Shown in pieces: positions 57,717 to 64,000 of a stretch of 64,000 nucleotides of DNA. The notes under the pieces were generated by a model. That model had not been told where the DNA came from and did not search any database. It saw only the letters and a program-made list of their open reading frames with translations. Every line of letters starts with the position of its first letter. Position 1 is the stretch's first letter. Position numbers and translations under genes: made by a program. Origin of the DNA: Penium margaritaceum (taxonomy: Eukaryota > Streptophyta > Zygnematophyceae > Desmidiales > Peniaceae); the NCBI GenBank assembly GCA_023375785.1, contig SZWC01000819.1, positions 211,955 to 275,954 on the forward strand, given 5' to 3'.

Positions 57717-58368
57717 TGTTGAAATAGTATGCACCTTGTCCACTGCATAACTGGCTAGCCACACATACAGACAAGGCACGCACTGCTCTATGGAGTACGT
57801 CCCCTTGGTCTGTTCTGAGATGGGTCAGAAATGCACTGCCCATAATGGGTATGTCCCCTGTGGCTCATCATAAGAACCATACCTTTTTCGCTTGGTTGAA
57901 TAGGCACTGGAGTCTCAAACGAGAGGTCGTGGGTTCAAACCCCGCAACGGCCGTAGTTTTCTGTGGCCCAAACTGTGACAGGAAGCTTCTAGGAAGCTTA
58001 CTAGAGCCTGCCTTGAGGATGAGACTTGGCGGTCTAAGGACACGCCAAGTAGGATTGTAGGTTGAGGTTGGCTCCGGTGGAGCCACTACAAGCAGAAGCT
58101 TTAGCAAAGCTCTACAAGTATAAAAGCCTGTACCTTGCATGCATCCATTTACAGTTCTTGCCTTTGAGACTCCTTACATATTGTCCAACCAAAGGTAGAC
58201 ACTAAAGACCAACATGCGGACTTCGTGAGCTTGCAAACCAAACAAACCTAAAGTGTGGGATCCCTCGTTCGAGGGTGATATATTATCTTGGTTGCAATAC
58301 AAAGAGCGGTTGGCGGCCTCCCATGTCGGGACCCGTTTTCTAGACCGTTGCTATCCAGTGCATTGACA
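57717..58368 (+). repeat. 3' LTR of element F
   Basis: It starts TGTTGAAATAG after the purine tract AAGGGAGAGAT. A TATAAAA box lies at 58119-58125. It is followed by ACATG, the right target copy. Confidence 0.93.
57888..57960 (+). promoter_or_regulatory. tRNA-like Pol III unit in the F 3' LTR
   Basis: The A box TGGTTGAATAGG (57893-57904), B box GGTTCAAACC (57932-57941) and a TTTT run (57957-57960) are all kept despite substitutions around them. Confidence 0.7.
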
Positions 58369-58933
58369 ACATGCTGCATGTCATTGTCGACCCACATGAC
58401 AAAGATCACGTGTCCCTTCACCAGATCACGCATGAAGTGATGCTCAACAACAATGTGCTTCATGCGAGCATGAAAGACACCAGAGTCCTCCGCAATGGTG
58501 AGAGTACTCTGGTTGTCGCAACGAAGCACAATCGTAGGTACTGACTGACCCAACTAAAGGAACAGGAGCTGCAACCACACTGCCTCAGTAGTTCCTGTAC
58601 CCAAAGCAACATAATCTGCCTGTGATGAGGTACGTGCAATTGAGCCCTGCTTCCCAGTGCCCCAGGATACAGTGGTACCACCAAGCAGGAACACGTAACT
58701 GATGCGACTGCGTCCATCTGGACTCCAGGCCCAGTCGTTGTTGGTGTAGCCATGAAGAACCACTGAACACTGCCGGCAAAAGCAGAGTATGAGGTACGAT
58801 GTGGAGATCATGTATCGCACCACTCGCATAGGCACATGGAGGGCTCTAGGACGTGGAGCCTGCAAAGATTGTGCAAGAAGGTTGACGCCAAAAGCGATGT
58901 CGATGCATGTGGTAGCGGCCAGGTACATCAAAC
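58369..58933 (-). pseudogene. Element E, right part (RT end and RNase H)
   Basis: From 58931 down it reads MMYLAATTCIDIAFGVNLLA, then RNase H with [60 protein letters not shown] and VVEHHFMRDLVKGHVIFVMW. This is B-family pol. It was cut on the left by F and on the right by the G LTR at 58934. Confidence 0.87.
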
Positions 58934-59625
58934 AGTCAACCGGCCTGAGGCAAACGGACTAGAAAACAGGGCCGACACAATAGCACCTGCCGTCTGGTCC
59001 TAGCATTTCAGCTAGGAGAAGATATTACCCTCAGGATCACGGTTCCACGCTGAGCAGTTCCTAGGCAATCACTTGCTAGCAATTGTGTCCACTTAACACT
59101 TGGTCACTTTTGCGCGAGGTGCTAGTCAAAGACTAACTCCTGGGGCTTAGATCAACCAGTGTCTTCTTTATACTGTTCCTTAGTTAAACAACTCTGTGAG
59201 GAGCATCTAAGGCCAGATTGTGTAATTAGAATGAGGAATGAGCCTGGTACATATAGTCCTAGGCCTGGCTTCTAAGGTGTGTGGGTAGTGACACTATTGG
59301 GGTGGTCACTCCACACCACCTCACCAGTCCGCCAATTGGCGCATCCGCTGACCGCCAAATGGCGCACTCTTCTCATGCATGGAAAAATGTCTAAGAAACT
59401 TCCCCCCTGTGCACGAAGGTCAAAAAAACCTCCTGCGCACATCAAGGCTCGATCGCAGGACATGTTGTCCCTAAGTCCAACATGCTATCCGTTGCGCTAC
59501 ACTTCTAGTGTCTCACTTGGACTTGCACCACGAAAAAGGTTTGGGGGACTTACTCCAAGGGAGCAGTGCATACCCAACCTGTCCGTCAAGCCATAACAGT
59601 GGCCATGGGGCATGGAAGAACAACA
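58934..59625 (-). repeat. 3' LTR of element G
   Basis: On the minus strand it starts TGTTGTTCTTCC after the tract AAGGGAGAGAT and ends at the E junction, 692 bp. It contains a tRNA-like Pol III unit at about 59499-59423. Confidence 0.87.
59423..59506 (-). promoter_or_regulatory. tRNA-like Pol III unit in the G LTR
   Basis: On the minus strand an A box TAGCGCAACGG (59499-59489) fits TRGYNNARNNG exactly and extends as TAGCGCAACGGATAGC, as in several plant tRNAs. A B box GATCGAGCC (59454-59446) fits GWTCRANNC and begins 45 nt after the A box, the spacing of a true tRNA gene. A run of seven T follows about 16 nt later. The T-arm does not pair well, so it is a derived, tRNA-like unit. Confidence 0.7.
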
Positions 59626-60230
59626 ATCTCTCCCTTGCACCTTAGGCCACCTGCTGTGGTAGTTTTCTTCGGCATGAACCTGTAGCTTTTGGTTGTGTTT
59701 GTGCATGTCAATTTTCTTGGTCTTGAGTTCTCATGTCTTGCATCCACCATGCCGACTCCTCGAGCACTTGCAACATACAAGTCGCTGTCTAGTGGCTTTG
59801 TCAAGAAGTCCGCAAGCATTTTCTTGGTTGCGACGTGCTCCAGTTCCACGACACCATTGGCGACAAGGTCACGTGAGTAGTGGTACCGAATATCAATGTG
59901 CTTTGTACGCCGGGAGATCATATCATCCTCTGCCATAGCGATGGCACTTTGGTTGTTGATGCGGATGATGGTTACTTCCTCTTGTGGTGCTTTGATATCA
60001 TCAAGCAAACTGTAAATCCACTGTGTTTCCTTGCACACTTCAGAGAGTGCAATGTACTCCGCCTCAGTAGTAGAAAGTGAGACGCAGTCCTGCTTCCTGC
60101 TTGCCCACGAGGCAGCACCACTGTTGAGAAGACGGAAAAACCCTGAGGTGGACTTCCTGTCATCAATCCGTCCTCCCCAGTCCACGTCAGTGTAGCAAGT
60201 CTGATCCTTCTAGACCTCCAAACCGAAGTC
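59586..60230 (-). pseudogene. Element G RNase H
   Basis: A frame from 60185 has WGGRIDDRKSTSGFFRLLNS, STTEAEYIALSEVCKETQWI, NNQSAIAMAEDDMISRRTKH, IDIRYHYSRDLVANGVVELE and MLADFLTKPLDSDLYVASAR. A one-base shift near 60205 separates it from RT (Leu-Glu-Gly-Ser-Asp then Tyr-Thr-Asp-Val-Asp). The purine tract and LTR start lie within its last codons. Confidence 0.88.
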
Positions 60231-60850
60231 CAACGTGCCGAGTCTTTTTGAGGTAGCGAAAAATCCGCTTCACCACTTGCCAATGTTCTGGCCAAGGGTT
60301 GGCCACAAACCTGCTCACCTGACCCACTGCATAAGCAATGTCAGGTCGCGTTCCCACCATCACATACATGAAGCTCCCAACGGCGGACTGGTATGGAACG
60401 TTTTGCATCTCCCGCCGGTCTGCCTCGTTGCTTGGTGACATGGAGGAGGAGAGCTTGCAGTCGGAGGGCATGGGGGTGCTGATGGGCTTGCAGTCCTCCA
60501 TGTTGTAGCGCTTAAAGACGTCCATGATGTACTTGGTCTGGTTGAGCTTGATGGTGCCTGCTTTGCGGTTGCGGTGAACAGCAATCCCGAGGTAGTACTC
60601 GAGAGGTCCCATGTCCTTCATCTTAAATCTGTTGGCCAGATTTTTCTTGAGGTCCGTGAGAGCCTCCTGCGAGGAAGAACACATGATAAGATCATCCACG
60701 TACAACGCCACAAGTAGCAAGCCACGTTCGTCCTCCCGCACATAGACGCTGGGGTCATTCTTGCAATGTGCAAAGGAGATCTCAGCCATGAAGCTGTCCA
60801 TCTCCTTGTACCAGATCCGTGGGGCCTGTTTTAGCTCGTACAATGTACGA
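60187..60850 (-). pseudogene. Element G reverse transcriptase, N-terminus deleted
   Basis: The frame starts at the LYELKQAPRIWYKEMDSFMA motif. It keeps the catalytic LYVDDLIMCSSS and MKDMGPLEYYLGIAVHRNRK, and reaches the connection. The fingers and front palm (FKARVVAKGFSQ to the YQMDVRTAFLYG part in F) are missing by a deletion at about 60850-60880, so no active enzyme can be made. Confidence 0.88.
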
Positions 60851-60880
60851 GCATTGCTGGTGGATGTTTAAAATGCTGTT

Positions 60881-62297
60881 GCTCCTGTGCAGTTGGCTGC
60901 CCTGGAGTTAATTTTTTGTCTTTTGAAGAGCCACTGGCCTCCAAGCTGGTCTCAGAGGCCTCGGACGTCTCCGACTCTGTATCGGAGCTCGCCGCTGCAT
61001 CAGCCTACGCAGCCGCTCTTCCTGCCACATCACTGTTCTTCAATGCCTGCTGTACTGGCACCACTTGCCAGTTTTCAGGAGCTTGATCTCCAGAGTCCAG
61101 CAGCACCAACCACTCTCCCTGTTTTGGGGCTTGCGTGGGATCAAGCATCTCTTCCTTGCCTCGTTTCCTTTCATCAAAGGTTACGTCCCGGCTGGTGATG
61201 AGTCTTCTTCCTGCCAGGTCCCACAAGCGGTATGTCTTGTGGGCCATCTCGTAGCCCACCATAACGCACTTTTGCGCTCTTGCATCCAGCTTGCCGACAC
61301 CCTCACCCGCCTGGACCTTTGTCCATGCGGTGCAGCCGAATACATTCAGGTGTGATGCGTCCGGCTTCTTCCTTGACCAAACTTCTTGTGGCGTCATCTG
61401 TTGCTTTCCCTTCTTCTTTCCGCGCCTGCCCAGAGCAGCCGCAGGAGTCAGGTTGACAAGATAGCATGCCGTTCTTGCCGCTTCCGCCCAGAACCGCGGT
61501 GGAAGCTTTGCATCAAAGAGCATGCTACGCACCATGCCGAGGATGGTCTGATTCATCCGTTCGGCAACACCATTGCTCTGCGGCGTGTAAGGCGTTGTGG
61601 GCTGGTGGTTGATTCCATGTTGTCGCAACCAGCCCTTGCATGCCTTGTACTCTCCGCCGTTGTCGCTCCGCATTGCTTTGACTTTCTTTCCGGTCTGCCG
61701 CTCCACCATGGCGACAAACTCTTGCAACTTTTCTCTGACCTCTCCCCTTTTTTTAAGAAAGAAGATCCACACTTTGCGGCTGTGGTCGTCTATGAAGGTC
61801 AGAAAACACTTGCTACCACCGTTTGACGCCATGCGAAAGGGTCCGCTCACGTCGGTGTGAATCAGGTCAAGGGCTGATTCTGCACGGCGACCATTGCGCT
61901 CAAAGCACGTTCGCTTGGTCTTGCCTTGGAGGCAAGGTTCACACAGGCTGCCACACCCAACCGCATCCGTCTTGCAATCATCCATGCCACGGACCAGATG
62001 TTGTTGCTGCATGACTTGGAGCGTGCTGTTTGCAATGTGCCCAAAGCGTCTATGCCACAGATCAGTGTCTTCGTCCTTTGCGGCAGAGGATACTTTTTCA
62101 GTTCTCGTTGGTGTGCTCTCCTGCGTTGGTGCCGAGACCACTGCCTCAGCTGCACCCGCATGACCCTCGTCTTTCGAGCTCTTTGCTGCCGTTGTCTACA
62201 AAACGTAGAGTCTGTCAACCCGTGGAACCTGTGCCACGAGATCTTTGTTGGCATAGATGACCTTGATGTCCTCGTTCCTGGCGATGACCACCTTCTT
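60881..62297 (-). pseudogene. Element G GAG-pre-integrase, integrase and linker
   Basis: After two TAG codons (62298-62300 and 62196-62198) the frame is open from about 62141 to 61005. It has LWHRRFGHIANSTLQVMQQQ, the zinc-type CEPCLQGKTKRTCFERNGRR, HTDVSGPFRMASNGGSKCFL (first Asp), RSDNGGEYKACKGWLRQHGI (second Asp) and SNGVAERMNQTILGMVRSML (Glu), a complete DDE triad. The C-terminus and acidic linker (DTESETSEASETSLEASGSS) follow a third TAG at 61005-61007. In F the equivalent of the second TAG is Gln. Confidence 0.88.
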
Positions 62298-63611
62298 CTA
62301 CATGAACACCACCGTCATGTCCTTGTCCATTATTTTTGACACGGACAGAAGGTTTGCCGCAAAGGAGGGCATGTAGACCACGTCACGTAGCCATAGATCC
62401 TTCTCTGCACTATTAAGGCTGATGCTCACCAGCTTGTCTCCCACGCCTTTTGCGTTCACAACGCTACCGCTTGCACATCTGAACCGCCGATCGGTGGGGC
62501 CAATGGAGACAAATCCAGCCTGGTTGTTGCTGGAGTGATGATCGGTGCCGGAGTCGAGCCCAAAAGCTCCTGGCCTGAGCAGTGCCGATCCTTTTGCCGG
62601 AGGCATGCTCTGTGCCATCATGTTGGTGGCTTCTTTGCCACCCTTTTTTCTGCCTTTGTTCCCACTGCTTCCGCCATCTTCCTTCTTTGGCGACCTGCAC
62701 TCTCTTGCCCAGTGCCCAGGTTTGCCGCAGTTGCGACAGTTGCCCTGTCGCTTGGGAGCCTTGCCCCCATTGTTGCCTCCGCCGCCACCGCTTCTGCTTG
62801 CGCCTTTCTGACCAGGGGCTGACCCATTGCTCTCGTGGCCACCATAGTGAGCGGCACAGGCTGAGAAGTTAGCCTCACTTCCGCTGCAGCGCATGACCTC
62901 GTTTCGCACGTACTCGGACACTGCCGTGTACGTCAGGTCATCCTCCTTCCAACCGCACATGACGGTGATCATTGGGCTCCAGCTCTCCGGTAGCGCCATT
63001 AGGAGGATCATGGCTTGCATGTTCTCGTCAAGGTCCCAGTTCATCTGGCGAGCCTCGCCAAGGAGTCCTTCAAACTCCTGTAGGAAATCAAGGATTGTTT
63101 CACCCTTATTCTTCTGCATGCTGATCAGCCATTGTAGGATGAATAATCTGTTCGCAAGGGAGGTGGACTGGTGCACGCGCTTGAGCTTATCATAAGCCTC
63201 GGAAGCCGACGTGTACCCATCAATGATGGGAACATACTTCTTAGCAATCGCATTGCTGAGGAATGACATGACAATACCATTCCGTTCCATCCATGCCTCG
63301 TGCTCCGGTGAGCCCACCGCGGGAACCTGCTCGTCTCCCTTAAAAAGCTTGATAAGGCCGCGCACTTTCATTGCCAGCTCGAACTGCCATCTCCAAAGGG
63401 GGAAGTCAGTCCCCTCGAAAATGGGGATTCCTCCCAAGGGGCCAAGACCTTGCGGCAGTGACGTAGCACTCACATTTTCTCCAGTGGTTTGCCCTGTGGT
63501 AGCCACTGTTGAGCTTGAAGACTGCCCTGCGGCAGCCCCCACTCCTCCCGATAGGTCAACCATTTTTGTTGCCCTCGTCTGCTTCCCACGTCTCTGTTGC
63601 ATTGAGGCCAA
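62298..63611 (-). CDS. Element G gag and protease start
   Basis: An open frame of 437 codons from ATG 63611. It reads FEGTDFPLWRWQFELAMKVR (UBN2-type capsid start), SLANRLFILQWLISMQKNKG and MILLMALPESWSPMITVMCG, then a Gly/Lys-rich stretch and the knuckle CRNCGKPGHWAREC. The protease site GLDSGTDHHSSN lies near 62560, followed by VVYMPSFAANLLSVSKIMDK. The frame ends at a TAG where F reads on. Gag binds and packages element RNA. This is the longest intact retroelement gag here. Confidence 0.9.
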   Translation of the reverse strand: MASMQQRRGKQTRATKMVDLSGGVGAAAGQSSSSTVATTGQTTGENVSATSLPQGLGPLGGIPIFEGTDFPLWRWQFELAMKVRGLIKLFKGDEQVPAVGSPEHEAWMERNGIVMSFLSNAIAKKYVPIIDGYTSASEAYDKLKRVHQSTSLANRLFILQWLISMQKNKGETILDFLQEFEGLLGEARQMNWDLDENMQAMILLMALPESWSPMITVMCGWKEDDLTYTAVSEYVRNEVMRCSGSEANFSACAAHYGGHESNGSAPGQKGASRSGGGGGNNGGKAPKRQGNCRNCGKPGHWARECRSPKKEDGGSSGNKGRKKGGKEATNMMAQSMPPAKGSALLRPGAFGLDSGTDHHSSNNQAGFVSIGPTDRRFRCASGSVVNAKGVGDKLVSISLNSAEKDLWLRDVVYMPSFAANLLSVSKIMDKDMTVVFM

Positions 63612-63934
63612 TGTAGGCTAATGTAAGCTGATGTCTGGTACCGGTTTTAGGATGCAGATCCGTTGCTTACCCCTCCAGCCAATGTTCACCTGCAGACAGA
63701 GAATATATCTACACCAACACACCCAGGGTCTTGCCACCAAGGGCAGAGCTTGTCCTGGTTGGGACACAAGGGTCGTGCCTCCAAGGGCAGAGCTTGTCCT
63801 TGGTCCATGTGTGGTGAGTGCAGACAGCCGTTGGAGCTGATGAAGCTGATGGAGCTGATGGAGCTGATGGAGCCGGCGTGTGCACCTGGAGAGAGCGTAC
63901 CAGAGTTGAGCGAAACGTGCCTTACAACTGGTCA
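63612..63934 (-). other. Element G leader
   Basis: It contains a direct repeat of CCAAGGGCAGAGCTTGTCCT (about 63738-63800, imperfect) and about five copies of a 9-bp unit GAGCTGATG (63831-63872). No gene is seen. Confidence 0.6.
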
Positions 63935-63951
63935 GTGTGGGCCCATAACCC
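63935..63951 (-). other. Half-tRNA primer binding site of element G
   Basis: On the minus strand GGGTTATGGGCCCACAC lies two bases after the LTR. Fifteen bases are exactly complementary to GTGGGCCCATAACCC of the plant initiator Met tRNA anticodon arm, so the primer must be a cleaved tRNA. Confidence 0.85.
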
Positions 63952-63953
63952 TT

Positions 63954-64000
63954 TGTCAACCGGCCTGAGGCAAACGGACTAGAAAACAGGGCTGACACAA
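63954..64000 (-). repeat. 5' LTR of element G, last 47 bp
   Basis: It matches 58934-58980 with two differences. The remainder lies outside the window. Confidence 0.9.

Larger units (their letters stand above)
52328..58368 (+). mobile_element. Copia element F, complete, inserted in element E
   Basis: F has two LTRs of 653 and 652 bp starting TGTTGA and ending ACA, a target duplication ACACG/ACATG (52323-52327 and 58369-58373), a half-tRNA-type primer site, gag and a full set of pol domains. Removing F rejoins the RNase H of E in frame (DNDMQHV then DFLTKALA). The LTRs show about nine differences in their first 125 bp by eye. Stops and two main frameshifts inactivate it. Confidence 0.92.
58934..64000 (-). 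mobile_element. Copia element G (runs off the right edge)
   Basis: G is oriented right to left: 5' LTR from beyond the window to 63954, an exact half-tRNA primer site, gag, protease, integrase, RT, RNase H, purine tract and 3' LTR (59625-58934). It is related to F and is the best-preserved element for gag and integrase. Three in-frame TAGs at likely Gln positions, a deletion at the RT N-terminus and one frameshift remain. Sequence 58936-58980 recurs at 63956-64000, confirming the LTR pair. Confidence 0.92.

Noticed and set aside
45990-62300. Genetic code with UAG read as Gln, because many in-frame TAGs sit at Gln positions
   Set aside because: Stops also replace Trp (53854 TGA, 56552 TAG), Glu (4062 TAG), Met (4747) and Gly (55020), and frameshifts are common. 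Decay by C-to-T change explains it, and no host gene here shows the usage.

Overview
The window looks like nuclear DNA of a streptophyte (land plant or charophyte green alga). The only host gene visible is the first exon of a cytosolic Hsp70 at the left edge, on the minus strand. Its 5' splice site interrupts the Asp codon after Asn-Thr-Val-Phe, an intron position known from plant Hsp70 genes, and two perfect heat-shock elements lie upstream. I cannot name the species. I recognised no rRNA gene, CRISPR array, bacterial operon or ordinary tRNA gene.

Almost everything else is LTR retrotransposon, mostly Ty1/copia, in a nested and decayed pile. From left to right: a rearranged Ty3/gypsy chromovirus with both LTRs (1451-8674) that holds a copia pol fragment and an inverted RT-RNase H-integrase block; an unassigned stretch (8675-11179); a gag remnant (11180-11569, -); copia element A1 (12451-about 19624, -); a 595-bp segment bounded by 20-bp inverted repeats (19625-20219); and copia element A2 (21171-36398, -), reduced to LTR and a pol tail, which contains two whole insertions, B (21239-29789, +, TSD GCCCC) and C (30452-36099, -, TSD CACCA/CACCG). 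Then come A3 (36416-40786, -), A4 (40787-45989, -), D (45990-51949, +, head to head with A4), E (51950-52327 and 58369-58933, -) split by F (52328-58368, +, TSD ACACG/ACATG), and G (58934 to beyond 64000, -).

The copia elements form two groups. A, B, C, D and E share a pol type with long Pro/Ser-rich linkers, and where a primer site is visible (B and C) it matches the 3' end of initiator Met tRNA. F and G carry a different gag with a CCHC knuckle and a primer site complementary to the anticodon arm of initiator Met tRNA, which implies a half-tRNA primer. LTRs of F and G each contain a tRNA-like RNA polymerase III unit: A box, B box and a following T-run. This Pol III unit inside copia LTRs is the most unusual feature in the window.

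No element looks fully competent. Most carry stop codons, frameshifts, deletions or lost catalytic residues, and many stops are TAG where the better relative has CAG. Three single-N positions inside element B sit between equal-length direct duplications (230, 223 and 278 bp) and are best read as unmerged contig overlaps. Removing them makes its two LTRs exactly equal in length and keeps the pol frame open at one of the joins.
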